DNA from: Sphingopyxis sp.
GTDB taxonomy: Bacteria; Pseudomonadota; Alphaproteobacteria; Sphingomonadales; Sphingomonadaceae
Length of the DNA stretch: 64,000 nucleotides
Reading direction: 5' to 3'
NCBI GenBank assembly: GCA_013823985.1
Contig: PNNB01000061.1
Location: 1-64,000, forward strand
Shown: positions 1 through 13,043 of the stretch, one piece after another
Layout: each line of letters begins with the position of its first letter
Position numbering within the stretch: position 1 is the first letter of the stretch
The notes under the pieces: model-generated
Databases searched by the model: none
What the model saw: only the letters and a program-made list of their open reading frames with translations
What the model was told of the DNA's origin: nothing
Translations under genes and position numbers: made by a program

Positions 1-1309
1 TCTCGATGACCGGCTGATATTGCTCAGCGCGCTCAATGAGATATTTCGAGACCATGTCGGCAGAGGTCGCGACCCCCTCGCCTATTCCGCCTTCCAGAAT
101 GTCGCCCGTACCCAGTTTCTGGCGTTTGCCATCGACGCTGACGTTGGTGCCCTGGAACAGCGATTGGGTGTTGGCCGAAAAGCCCCGGCCAAAACCGCCC
201 GCAAGACCGGCTATGAACGCTTGACCGATAAGCGAGCCTTCACGGCTGACCACACGGCCGCGCACGCCGGTCTTGCCGCCAAAGGCAATGAACCCTTTGA
301 CGTCGCTGACGGCATATCGGCCGCCCGGCTGGGGACAGGTCATGCGCTGCAGTTTGACATAGACTTTTTCCGAACTGAGATCGCCGCGCGCAGCGCCATT
401 GACCAGACAGCCGGTGATGTTGGTGGTCAGCAATCTTCCATTGTCATAGACCGACCGTGCCGGCCCGGTAATCCGCAGTACGACGGGTAGCGGGTCGCTC
501 TGGCTTTGAACGCTGGCGCTCGCATCCACGCCAACAATCACCTTGGCGACGGCAATCGAATTGGGCGGAAGATAGCTTGTGCTGTCGGTGTAGACCGTAT
601 TCCCTTTGGGGACCGGCATTCCCGTTCCGGCCGGTGTATCGCCGAACGACACCAGCTTGACTTCGCTGCCCCGCGCGACAGGGAGTCCGGCAGCAGCCGC
701 TGCCGCCTGGCCTGACGGGGTCAGCGGTTGTGTCCCGCCCTTGGGGTTTGCTTGCGCATAGTTCGGCGGGGATTGCCGCCCGTAAAGCGCGTTGGGTCCG
801 CCCTGCGGGCCCATGACCGGTGACTGGCGCGCTGCTGCGAGCGCAGCTTTCAGCTGTTCATTCTCTTGCTGATAGGCACCGAGAACGCGCTGCGTGTCTT
901 CCGTCATGGCACCGTTCTGGCCACTGACGCGTTGCAATTGCTGTTCGAGCTGGTTGGCCTGCTGGGCGCGCGCCGCAAGCGAGCGCATCTGGTTGTTCAT
1001 CGACTGTAGCTGCGCTTCGCTTTGCGCACGCCACTCTTTCTCCGACATGCTCTTGTTGACCATGTCGTCGGTCGAAACTTCGGTCACCTTCTCTTCGAGA
1101 CTGTCATCGGCCGCACTTGTGCCCTCGTCAAAGATATAGATCGAACCGAGGACCAGCGCGACGGCACCCGCTCCGCTCAGGAGCAACATCTGCTTGCGCT
1201 TGACCGCCTCGTTGGAGGCCATGGCGTCGCCAACAGGACTCAATTCGTTTGCGGAGATGCCTGCATCGAGCGCTTTGGGTTGCCTGCGGAATATGTCGGT
1301 GAGCCTCAT
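1..1309 (-). CDS. traB: TraB, F-type conjugation channel protein (3' end outside window)
   Basis: TraB is the VirB10/TrbI-like protein of F-type type IV secretion, which spans the cell envelope and links the inner-membrane complex to the outer-membrane pore. Translating the minus strand from the ATG at 1309 gives an open frame to the window edge, about 436 codons, with the C-terminal end missing. Visible parts are a short cytoplasmic start, a hydrophobic segment at about residues 43-60, a coiled-coil-like Gln/Ala-rich stretch at about 75-150, a Gly/Pro-rich linker, and then the beta-rich VirB10-like domain containing GKTGVRGRVV. The start overlaps the traK stop in an ATGA, which implies translational coupling. 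The order traA-L-E-K-B matches F. Confidence is high for the family; substrate and mobility are not shown. Confidence 0.9.
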   Translation of the reverse strand, partial: MRLTDIFRRQPKALDAGISANELSPVGDAMASNEAVKRKQMLLLSGAGAVALVLGSIYIFDEGTSAADDSLEEKVTEVSTDDMVNKSMSEKEWRAQSEAQLQSMNNQMRSLAARAQQANQLEQQLQRVSGQNGAMTEDTQRVLGAYQQENEQLKAALAAARQSPVMGPQGGPNALYGRQSPPNYAQANPKGGTQPLTPSGQAAAAAAGLPVARGSEVKLVSFGDTPAGTGMPVPKGNTVYTDSTSYLPPNSIAVAKVIVGVDASASVQSQSDPLPVVLRITGPARSVYDNGRLLTTNITGCLVNGAARGDLSSEKVYVKLQRMTCPQPGGRYAVSDVKGFIAFGGKTGVRGRVVSREGSLIGQAFIAGLAGGFGRGFSANTQSLFQGTNVSVDGKRQKLGTGDILEGGIGEGVATSADMVSKYLIERAEQYQPVIE

Positions 1310-2106
1310 CTTGCGCCTCCGTTCGACTGAATGAGATAGACAGCGCTCTCTTGGTCGGGGGCGAGTTCCGGGGTCGGAGCCATGAAGGCGACGGTTCCGC
1401 TTGGCGAAAACATCGTCTGGTCGAGAAGCAGGGGCTGCTTGCCAAGGTTGCGAACGCGTAACACGGTCCCGCGTACCTCGGAGCCAAGATATTCGCTGAT
1501 TTGCTGAACCTGAAGGCGGCCAATCATCACGGGTTCAAGGATGGTCTGCCGGATGTCGAAGCCCTCGATCGACTGGTTCGCATACATCGCAAGCCCGAGC
1601 CTGACCGCGGTTTCTTCAGGCGAGGTTCGCAACTCCCAATCGCGTGCCTTGTCTTCGGACAGGCTGGCATTCGAGATGAAAATCTGTTCGGGCTCGGCTC
1701 CTTTGACCTTGCACAGGAACTTGTAGACAAAGCCTTTGCGTGTCGTCCCGAAAAAGGAGAGCTGCGGTTTTGAGAACCCGTCGGGAACCGACAGATAAAT
1801 GTCGCCTCGTACGGGTTCGTTGACAATCTGGAAGTCTTCGGTTGGAATTCCTGTCGAAATCTTCGAAACCGATGCGAACTGATCGCCATTGAGGCTGATC
1901 CGTGTGAGGTCCTTTGCCGACGCCACGCAGTCAATCTGGCCATTGTCCTTGGCCAATATCGACTGATCGGCAAACGCCGGGCCGGCTGACAGCACCAGTC
2001 CAAGTCCGACCATGATGCAGCCCACAGGGCGGCCGCAGTATGACAAAGGTCGCGACATGAGCACGGCACCCGCACCTACAATCCCCCAAGCAATTTGGGT
2101 CATCAT
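1306..2106 (-). CDS. traK: TraK, F-type conjugation outer-membrane assembly protein
   Basis: TraK is a periplasmic, VirB9/secretin-like component that joins TraB and the lipoprotein TraV in the outer-membrane core of F-type transfer machines. The 266-codon product has an N-terminal stretch ending in VLSAGPAFA followed by DQS, a good signal-peptidase site at about residue 46, and then a beta-rich domain. The start at 2106 is supported by a strong ribosome site (GGGGAGG) and an ATGA overlap with the traE stop. The leader is longer than usual, and an internal ATG at 2010 would give a standard-length signal peptide, so the true start is slightly uncertain. Identification rests on gene order and on the secreted beta-rich character. 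Confidence 0.85.
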   Translation of the reverse strand: MMTQIAWGIVGAGAVLMSRPLSYCGRPVGCIMVGLGLVLSAGPAFADQSILAKDNGQIDCVASAKDLTRISLNGDQFASVSKISTGIPTEDFQIVNEPVRGDIYLSVPDGFSKPQLSFFGTTRKGFVYKFLCKVKGAEPEQIFISNASLSEDKARDWELRTSPEETAVRLGLAMYANQSIEGFDIRQTILEPVMIGRLQVQQISEYLGSEVRGTVLRVRNLGKQPLLLDQTMFSPSGTVAFMAPTPELAPDQESAVYLIQSNGGAR

Positions 2107-2675
2107 GCGCCCTCCCCTTTCTCGTCCTTTTTCTTGATCGCACCAAAGGCGGCGAGCTTCAGGGACACGCCGGTGTAGGTCCAGACGAAGCGGAACGTGC
2201 GGGCTTCGGCTGTAACTTCCTTCGATCCGACGACGGTGTGCATGATGCCGTTGACCTCGCTGGTCAGCGCTTCGGGATCGACCGTCAGCTTCTCGATCGT
2301 GAAATATTGCGAAACACTCGAGCCGTTCTGCTCGTTGAAAACTTTCATCAGTTCAGCGCGCATTTTGCCGTGCGTGCGCGGGTCGGTGATCGAGAGGATC
2401 GAGTCCATCCAATATTGCAGGTTGGAGGGCGACCGGTTGAGCGTCAGCAATGCTGCATCGCGCGTGACCATTTCGAGATAGTCGTTCGGAACGCCTGATG
2501 AGCTGAGCGTCAAGGGCTTGGCCAAAATGGGCTGCAGCACGACTTCGCGGTCGCGGCTTGCAGCCAGCAGGGTCAGCACGATGGTAAGGGCAAAGAGCAG
2601 GACGGCGACCGCTGCGAGCAAATTGCGTTGCTTCAAGAGCCGCTGCGATTGCGAATGGGATAAGCCAAGGTCCAT
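2103..2675 (-). CDS. traE: TraE, F-type inner-membrane conjugation protein (VirB8-like)
   Basis: The 190-residue length is typical of TraE. A single membrane segment (residues about 20-40, LLAAVAVLLFALTIVLTLLA) follows a basic cytoplasmic start with SQSQRLLKQRN, and a periplasmic VirB8-like domain makes up the rest. The SGVPNDYLEMVTRDAAL segment and the LNRSP region resemble TraE proteins of F-type systems. The gene lies one base after the traL stop and overlaps traK by four bases, so it sits inside one operon. In the known system TraE is part of the inner-membrane scaffold that contacts TraB and the pilus apparatus. Confidence 0.9.
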   Translation of the reverse strand: MDLGLSHSQSQRLLKQRNLLAAVAVLLFALTIVLTLLAASRDREVVLQPILAKPLTLSSSGVPNDYLEMVTRDAALLTLNRSPSNLQYWMDSILSITDPRTHGKMRAELMKVFNEQNGSSVSQYFTIEKLTVDPEALTSEVNGIMHTVVGSKEVTAEARTFRFVWTYTGVSLKLAAFGAIKKKDEKGEGA

Positions 2676-2676
2676 C

Positions 2677-2961
2677 TCAGCCAGCCATCAACCGAAGGTG
2701 AGAGGGTGGCGTTGCCTTGAGCCGCATGAAGGACCCCGGAAGGTACCAATAGGCGGTATGAATGATCCACGACACAGCACGACCGGCTTTCAATTTGCGT
2801 AAGAACCACCAGCACGCACAGGCTAAGATTAATCCTATGATGATGTGTTGCGTCAGCACGCCCCAAGTGAAGGGAATGATCATCGCCAGAAACTCGTCCA
2901 GCGTCCAAAATCCGATCAGTTCCGGATCATCGAGATGTGCAGGGATTGTGTATCGATTCAT
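2677..2961 (-). CDS. traL: TraL, F-type pilus assembly protein (VirB3-like)
   Basis: A 94-residue protein starting with MNRYTIPAHLDDPELIGFWT, the characteristic TraL opening, followed by two closely spaced hydrophobic stretches (about residues 25-55). TraL is the VirB3-like inner-membrane protein needed for pilus assembly. The ATG at 2961 is chosen because the family begins at MNRYTIP; a longer in-frame extension reaches 3078 but would overlap the traA 3' end and has no family match. It lies between traA and traE as in F. Confidence 0.9.
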   Translation of the reverse strand: MNRYTIPAHLDDPELIGFWTLDEFLAMIIPFTWGVLTQHIIIGLILACACWWFLRKLKAGRAVSWIIHTAYWYLPGSFMRLKATPPSHLRLMAG

Positions 2962-3025
2962 GAGCAGCGCCACCCTCAGCCTGTTCCCGCGACCGGCCCG
3001 CAAGCGGCCCAGCCCCGGAAACCAT

Positions 3026-3346
3026 TCAGACCGTCGCGGTAACCGCGGCGGTGACGATCGGAACGCCGGTTCCGGCACCGACGCCCACGCCGACCGGAAT
3101 TGCGACCTGGCCTAGGCTGAACCGCCCGGATGCAAGCCCGACAATCCCGCCCGCGAGCGACAACACGGTGATGATCCTGCCGCCGGACCCTTCAAGGAAA
3201 CCGGTGAAGCTCGTCAGCGCTGAATTGAAGGTTGTATCGGCCCCGGCCATTGCCGCTCCGGCACCCAATACAGACACAGTCGCTAGCACGAGACCGGCCT
3301 GGACCAGGGTGTGGCCGGATATTTTTAACTTAGTCCGCATTTCCAT
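3026..3346 (-). CDS. traA: TraA, F-type pilin precursor
   Basis: A 106-residue small hydrophobic protein with a basic start, a long leader ending at ALA-like GAGAAMAGAD, and two hydrophobic segments in the mature part (ITVLSLAGGIVGLASG and IPVGVGVGAGTGVPIVTAA). This is the expected architecture of the F-type pilin that is cleaved, inserted in the inner membrane and assembled into the sex pilus. It is the first gene of the visible tra operon. A second ATG at 3340, six bases after a GAGAGGA site, is an equally good start and would remove two residues. Primary sequence is poorly conserved among pilins, so the call rests on size, topology and gene order. Confidence 0.82.
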   Translation of the reverse strand: MEMRTKLKISGHTLVQAGLVLATVSVLGAGAAMAGADTTFNSALTSFTGFLEGSGGRIITVLSLAGGIVGLASGRFSLGQVAIPVGVGVGAGTGVPIVTAAVTATV

Positions 3347-3535
3347 TCCTCTCTTCGATTGAATTGTCGTGATGATTACGACTTCAAGAAGGAGCAGAAA
3401 TTGAGATGAGTACGCAACGAAGGACCGGTTTCATCCCGCCGCGTTTAAGTGATTCGGTCTGCGGTTGCATGGAATCGATGGCAAGCGTGCGTATTCACGC
3501 ACAGTTTATTGCAGATATTTGGCGTTATACTTCAC

Positions 3536-3576
3536 GTTGCGCATGCCGACTTGCAAGTCTGCGCAACGATCGTTGC
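3536..3576. promoter_or_regulatory. Nested palindromes upstream of traA
   Basis: The 338 bases between traA and the next gene hold GTTGCGCA at 3536-3543 and its exact complement TGCGCAAC at 3560-3567. Between them is a perfect 12-base palindrome, GACTTGCAAGTC, at 3548-3559. Immediately after, CAACGATCGTTG at 3565-3576 is a third perfect palindrome. Such dense symmetry is usual for an operator bound by a dimeric regulator or for a transfer or replication control site. The function is inferred only from position and symmetry; no coding region was seen in the remainder of this gap. Confidence 0.45.
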
Positions 3577-3684
3577 GTCTTGGCGCGCATGCGAGACATG
3601 TCGCGCCCCACAGGGTGATTCGCAGGCTGGTCTTCGGCCGAGGCAGGCGGCAAGAAGGGTTCGAAACGCTCAAGGGAGGCAGGG

Positions 3685-4047
3685 TTGGCCGATCGGAAAA
3701 ACAAGGCATTTCGGTTCTTGGTGAGCCAGGAATTTATCGACATCGCTGCTGACGCAATCGCCATGCAGACCAAGAAAACCTGCCGATTCTCAACGTTTAG
3801 AAGCGCTGTCGAGACATGTTGCGCCTGTATGAACGCAGGTCAGTTTGACGGTGATGACTTTGACGCCTTCATCCGAACAACCCAGCTGGAAGGCGATGTT
3901 CGTGTCTATCTGAACATGCACGCTTCCTGGGGCCAGCATTATGAAACGTTAAAGGCCAGGCTTTCGGCAATTGCCAACATCCGCGTATTTGACCGAACAA
4001 TGATCGCCTATTTGCTCCATATCGCGGTAAAGAATGATCTATACTGA
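3685..4047 (+). CDS. Hypothetical protein beside the tra operon
   Basis: A 120-residue product starting at a TTG codon that follows a strong ribosome site (AAGGGAGG, five bases upstream). It is soluble and helical in appearance, with two cysteines close together (ETCCACMN) and no membrane segment or signal peptide. I do not recognise the family. It is divergent from traA and sits just upstream of a helix-turn-helix gene on the same strand, the place where F-type plasmids often carry transfer regulators, but nothing in the protein itself shows DNA binding. The good ribosome site and the length argue that it is real. Confidence 0.6.
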   Translation: MADRKNKAFRFLVSQEFIDIAADAIAMQTKKTCRFSTFRSAVETCCACMNAGQFDGDDFDAFIRTTQLEGDVRVYLNMHASWGQHYETLKARLSAIANIRVFDRTMIAYLLHIAVKNDLY

Positions 4048-4070
4048 ACCGGCTTTAGAGCGTTTGCCTC

Positions 4071-4100
4071 TTGACTCATGAAACTATGTTAAAACATAGT
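4071..4100 (+). promoter_or_regulatory. Promoter with overlapping palindromic operator
   Basis: TTGACT at 4071-4076 is a good -35 box. CATAGT at 4095-4100, eighteen bases on, is a fair -10 box. The spacer and the -10 are covered by an exact inverted repeat, ACTATGTT at 4083-4090 and AACATAGT at 4093-4100, separated by two A bases. The downstream gene encodes a helix-turn-helix protein, so the simplest reading is negative autoregulation: the dimer would cover the -10 element. Confidence 0.6.
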
Positions 4101-4123
4101 CTTAATTGGGGAGGCCCCGGACG

Positions 4124-4663
4124 ATGCCATCGAATGGATCCAGAAACCTGCACCTTGCAACCGACACGACCCCGTCGGACGCCGCCGCACTGCCTGTTTT
4201 CGATTTCATGATCGACGACCAGGCTAGGTTCGATTGTTGCTGGGAAGAGCATGGCTATCGCAGCTTGATCAACTGCGAGCTCCAACGGCAATCGCGCCCG
4301 ATCAGCTTCTTGGTCGAGCCATTGGGACGGTCGCGTTCCTATGTTAGCCGTGTCTTGTCGGGCCAGAACAAACTCACGCAGGAACTGCGGGAAAAGGCTT
4401 TTGCTGCGCTTGGGATCGATCCGATTAGGGCGAACATTGCCGTCGCTTGGCTGCACGATGTCAGCCTCTATGATGCCATGGAGATCAGGCACACCAGCGA
4501 CTATTTCCGCGAATATCTCGAGGAAATCACGTCAGTGCGGCAAGGCTGTATCAAGCTGGTCGTGAAACCAGCCATATTGAGAGAGGCCGCTAAACGCACA
4601 ATCGACACGATCGTCAGGCACCAAGAGCGTGTGATCGAAAACGAGACTTCGCTTCTTGGTTGA
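4124..4663 (+). CDS. Helix-turn-helix transcriptional regulator
   Basis: A 179-residue protein with an XRE/Cro-like helix-turn-helix at about residues 62-98; the segment GRSRSYVSRVLSGQNKLTQE has the spacing of the two DNA-contact helices, with SYVSRVL as likely recognition helix. The rest is helical and of unknown function, possibly for dimerisation. The ATG at 4124 is chosen over an upstream TTG because GGGGAGG lies ten bases before it. The promoter carries an exact palindrome (4083-4100), suggesting self-control. Its position between tra genes and a transglycosylase makes a role in transfer control likely but unproven. Confidence 0.75.
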   Translation: MPSNGSRNLHLATDTTPSDAAALPVFDFMIDDQARFDCCWEEHGYRSLINCELQRQSRPISFLVEPLGRSRSYVSRVLSGQNKLTQELREKAFAALGIDPIRANIAVAWLHDVSLYDAMEIRHTSDYFREYLEEITSVRQGCIKLVVKPAILREAAKRTIDTIVRHQERVIENETSLLG

Positions 4664-4696
4664 CGACCGAAGATCTTCAAAGGCGGCGCAGCGTCT

Positions 4697-5683
4697 TCAA
4701 AACGCCTGAGCTCGGCTGAGCCCGTCATAGCGGACCAGGTTTACACTCCGAAAGCCCGAGCTTTTCACAGCCGCAGCGGCAATGGCGCCGCGGTCCACAG
4801 TGGCGATTTCCACATTGCGCGGCGCCAGTCTTGCCCAGTTCGTCATAATCGTTCGGACATAGTTGAGCGTCTCTGCGATGATCGGCAAGCGCCCCTCACG
4901 CAGCGAGCGGCGGTGGGGTCCGGCATTATAGGCAGCAAGCGCCAAATCGACGCGGCCGAACCGGTCGAGCTGCTCGCGCAGATAGCGCGCCCCGGCCCGC
5001 ATATTCGCCAAAGAATTGAACGGATCCGCGAGCCCAAGCTGGCGCGCGGTTCCCGGCATGATCTGCATCATCCCCATCGCACCTTTGTGGCTGAGCGCCC
5101 AATACTTATATCCGGATTCCTGCGCGATCACGGCATCGAGCAACGATGTGGGTACGCCAAATTCGCATGCGACAGCGGCAACCATGGCAAAATGATGGGC
5201 CCTTCGTGCCTCGACCTTCGGATCGAGCCACCAAGCGGGCGAGAAACCTCCGCCATCGCATCGATCAAAGCTCCCCCCTGACAAATTACTGCTGAAAAGC
5301 GCGGCGGATTGAAAATGGGACGAGAGGGCCGTTCGCTTGGGTCGCATCCATGTCGGAATGCGAATCCCGGCCGTTGGCAAGCTGTCGAACAGTTTTCGTT
5401 GGGTCGGTGTTGATAAAGAAAGGGAACGAGCATCAAACTCGGTCGACATCGAATTTAACACCGGACGTGATTGGGTTGAAGGGCCTGCAATTTGGGTATC
5501 CGCCGATAACGCTGCTGAGATTAACTCGCTGAAAACCCTGGCGTTAGGTGTCGGGGCAGCGGCCGACCTCTCCGACGAGTCGGTAGTGAACTCAAGCAAG
5601 GTTGCCTCGCGGGCGAAGAGACAAGGCGAATTTAACACCAGGCTTGTCGTAATGGCGGCTTTTAGTAACTTCTGTTTGAGCAC
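4697..5683 (-). CDS. Lytic transglycosylase of the conjugation system
   Basis: The protein cuts peptidoglycan glycan strands to let the transfer channel through. An SLT domain fills the C-terminal half (about residues 170-300): the catalytic glutamate is in IAQESGYKYWAL near residue 189, followed by GAMGMMQIMPGTA and ALAAYNAGP, all classical family-1 lytic transglycosylase motifs. The N-terminus is a hydrophobic export signal (about residues 6-22). The GTG at 5683 is chosen because AGGGAG lies seven bases upstream; a longer in-frame reading from 5740 lacks a ribosome site. The N-terminal 150 residues are low-complexity Ser/Ala/Thr-rich. It converges with the regulator gene and probably belongs with the tra block. 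Confidence 0.88.
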   Translation of the reverse strand: MLKQKLLKAAITTSLVLNSPCLFAREATLLEFTTDSSERSAAAPTPNARVFSELISAALSADTQIAGPSTQSRPVLNSMSTEFDARSLSLSTPTQRKLFDSLPTAGIRIPTWMRPKRTALSSHFQSAALFSSNLSGGSFDRCDGGGFSPAWWLDPKVEARRAHHFAMVAAVACEFGVPTSLLDAVIAQESGYKYWALSHKGAMGMMQIMPGTARQLGLADPFNSLANMRAGARYLREQLDRFGRVDLALAAYNAGPHRRSLREGRLPIIAETLNYVRTIMTNWARLAPRNVEIATVDRGAIAAAAVKSSGFRSVNLVRYDGLSRAQAF

Positions 5684-5894
5684 AACAACTCTCCCTGGAG
5701 CCGCGTGCCTGATGGTTCGAACGCTGCTGCAAGGGATCAAAAAAATCCCGGTAAGTCAATCAATACGGATTATGATTAAATCTCGCAGATTTGGAAACGG
5801 CAGGTCATGGCTGTTGGGCGATGTGCCATCGAGCCTCGATACATGGATGATTTCAACCCTGACCTACCATCAGCGTTTCTCCAATAACCCGGGC
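5684..5894. other. Intergenic region, boundary between conjugation and metal genes
   Basis: No protein-coding gene is seen here. It contains the ribosome site of the transglycosylase (5691-5696, minus strand) and the transcript end of the NreB-like operon. An AT-rich hairpin (AAATCT at 5778-5783, AGATTT at 5787-5792) is too weak to be called a terminator. A plus-strand reading frame crossing this stretch is antisense to two real genes and is not considered coding. Confidence 0.4.
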
Positions 5895-7226
5895 TTAGTG
5901 CGGCCATTTATGATGCAGATCATCGATCATAAAATCATGTGCGTGACTGGATTGGCCTGCTCGGTGAACACTATGGTGAGGGTGATCATCCGGAAGCTCG
6001 GGATGTTCATGCTCTATCTCCTTTGGATCTCGCGTTGGCCACAGCCAGAGTGCGGCTGCGACCCCAAAAAGTGCAACCGCGGCCAACGAGTAGAAAGCGA
6101 ACTGCTGTCCGAACCGTGCACCTACTTGTCCAGCGAGCGGATAGGCAATCAGCCAGCAAGCATGGCTTAGCGCGAACTGCGCGGCGAAAACGGCGGGCCG
6201 ATCCTCCGCCTGAGCAGAGCGTCGGAGCAAAAGGCCCGATGGCGTAAGGGCCGCCGCATAGGCCATCCCCATGATAAACCAGCCAGCAAGCAGAACGGGC
6301 CAGAATGACGCCGTCATGCCTCCAGACACTAGGCCCAGCGCAGCGAGGACTGCTGTTAGAACAACAGCGCCGCCGAGCATCACAGCTCGGCCCTCGATCC
6401 GGTCGAGCAGGCGCGGCAACGCCAGCGCGGCGAGCATCGAGCCGCCGCCATAAGCCGCGAGCGACAGGGCCACTTCGCGTTGCCCCAAGCCGAAGGTGTC
6501 ACGCACGATCACGACGGTGTTGACGATGACCATCGCGCTTGCCGCTGCGGCTGCAAGATTGACGGCGAGCAAGCCGCGCAAGCGAGGGGTTTTGAGGTAG
6601 ATGCGCATCCCGCGTGTGGTCCGCGCGTAAATGCCGCCCTGGCGAGGTTTGGCGGGCGACCGCGGCAGCGTCACTGACAAAACCATGAGTGCCGAGCCGA
6701 AAAAGCCGATTGCGGTGCCGCCGAATAGCCAGTGGAAGCTGATCACGCTGAGCAACGCCGCTGCCAGCATAGGGCTGAGCAGGCTTTCAAGATCGTAAGC
6801 GAGGCGAGAAAGCGACAGCGCGCGCGTATATTCCGCCTCGTCTGGAAGCACGTCGGGGATGGTCGCCTGAAAAGTCGGGGTGAAGGCCGCCGAAGCGGAT
6901 TGCAGCGCGAAGATCAGCACATAAACCTGCCAGATTTGGTCGACAAAAGGCAGCATCAGCGCAACCCCGGCGCGGATCATATCCATCGCCACCAGAAATG
7001 CGCGGCGAGGCAGGCGATCGGCATAGGCACCGACAATGGGACCGATACCGATATAGGCGATCATCTTGATCGCAAGCGCCGTGCCAAGGACTGCACCTGC
7101 ATCCGCACCCGCTATGTCATAGGCCAGCAGCCCCAGTGCGACCGTCGCCAGTCCGGTTCCGATGAGCGCGATCACTTGTGCTGTAAGCAGGTTCCGGTAG
7201 GTTCGATTGGCGAGGATTGTCAACAT
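5895..7226 (-). CDS. MFS metal exporter with histidine-rich tail (NreB-like)
   Basis: A 443-residue major facilitator protein with about twelve hydrophobic segments and the MFS loop motif GAYADRLPRR after the second helix. The last roughly 40 residues carry eleven histidines (for example EHEHPELPDDHPHHSVH and LHHKWPH). A histidine-rich cytoplasmic tail on an MFS protein is the mark of NreB-type nickel exporters, where the tail increases but is not essential for resistance. It is the last gene of a seven-gene minus-strand operon beginning with a CzcI-like gene and czcCBA, twelve bases after the preceding gene. Nickel or cobalt export from the cytoplasm is inferred; substrate residues cannot be read directly. 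Confidence 0.78.
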   Translation of the reverse strand: MLTILANRTYRNLLTAQVIALIGTGLATVALGLLAYDIAGADAGAVLGTALAIKMIAYIGIGPIVGAYADRLPRRAFLVAMDMIRAGVALMLPFVDQIWQVYVLIFALQSASAAFTPTFQATIPDVLPDEAEYTRALSLSRLAYDLESLLSPMLAAALLSVISFHWLFGGTAIGFFGSALMVLSVTLPRSPAKPRQGGIYARTTRGMRIYLKTPRLRGLLAVNLAAAAASAMVIVNTVVIVRDTFGLGQREVALSLAAYGGGSMLAALALPRLLDRIEGRAVMLGGAVVLTAVLAALGLVSGGMTASFWPVLLAGWFIMGMAYAAALTPSGLLLRRSAQAEDRPAVFAAQFALSHACWLIAYPLAGQVGARFGQQFAFYSLAAVALFGVAAALWLWPTRDPKEIEHEHPELPDDHPHHSVHRAGQSSHAHDFMIDDLHHKWPH

Positions 7227-7237
7227 CGCTCAGCAGC

Positions 7238-7882
7238 TCAAACGACGCGCTTGATATCGGTGTAAGCACCGCTGGTTTTCAGAACGATGGTCACGGTGTT
7301 TTCTGTGCGGTTGCGCCAGAACCAGCCATGCTTTCCGTCAAATGCGGCAACAATTGTGCCGGCTTCACCTCCGGATTGCTTGCCTTTGCCGTACCCATGG
7401 TAAGAGATACCAGGCGCGTCGGCATGGGTGTCATAATTGACAACGCCGCCCTGCACCGACCAGTTAAAACCGATACGTACGCCTTTGGCAGCAGCGACCT
7501 TGACTTCGGCACCTTGCCCCGGTTTCAACACGACCTCTGTCTGGTCGCTACGGACTGCGGCATCAGGTGACTGGGCATCGGCTCTGCCCGGAGCAGTTTC
7601 TTGGTCTGCAGTTGGTACCCTGCTGGCAGCGCCGTCATTAGAAGCCCTAGCGGCTTCACTGACCCGGTCGGCTGCTGCCTCCTGCGCCAATTGCGTCTTG
7701 ATCTCGCCCATTTCGGTCAGGCCAAGGGCGCGTCCTGCACCGATAGGGTCGATGCCATATTCGGACGGCAGGACGACCGTGACCAAAATCGCTGCTGCGC
7801 CTGCGATGGCGACAAGTGTAGAACCTAAAAGCTGGCGCGATGTCGGCAGGTCGGACATGCTGGGCAATTGGGAATTGAACAT
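7238..7882 (-). CDS. Membrane-anchored periplasmic protein of the metal operon
   Basis: A 214-residue protein with one N-terminal membrane segment (about residues 18-40, LLGSTLVAIAGAAAILVTVV). A charged, Ala/Glu-rich stretch at about 60-115 follows, then a compact C-terminal domain of about 95 residues rich in aromatic and glycine residues (GFNWSVQGG, GWFWRNRTEN). AAGGAG eight bases upstream supports the start. I know this type only as an uncharacterised companion of hupE-like genes in metal-efflux operons; the C-terminal domain may sense or carry metal in the periplasm, but this is a guess. It lies between hupE-like and nreB-like genes with twelve-base gaps on both sides. Confidence 0.7.
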   Translation of the reverse strand: MFNSQLPSMSDLPTSRQLLGSTLVAIAGAAAILVTVVLPSEYGIDPIGAGRALGLTEMGEIKTQLAQEAAADRVSEAARASNDGAASRVPTADQETAPGRADAQSPDAAVRSDQTEVVLKPGQGAEVKVAAAKGVRIGFNWSVQGGVVNYDTHADAPGISYHGYGKGKQSGGEAGTIVAAFDGKHGWFWRNRTENTVTIVLKTSGAYTDIKRVV

Positions 7883-7894
7883 CGAGATTACTCC

Positions 7895-13039
<5,145 letters not shown>

Positions 13040-13043
<4 letters not shown>

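Noticed and set aside
5778..5792. AT hairpin as terminator of the NreB-like operon
   Set aside because: The stem has only six mostly A/T pairs and there is no T-run on the relevant strand.
5337..6170. Long plus-strand open frame of 277 codons
   Set aside because: It is antisense to the transglycosylase start and the NreB-like tail, both well supported by motifs, and its product has no family features.
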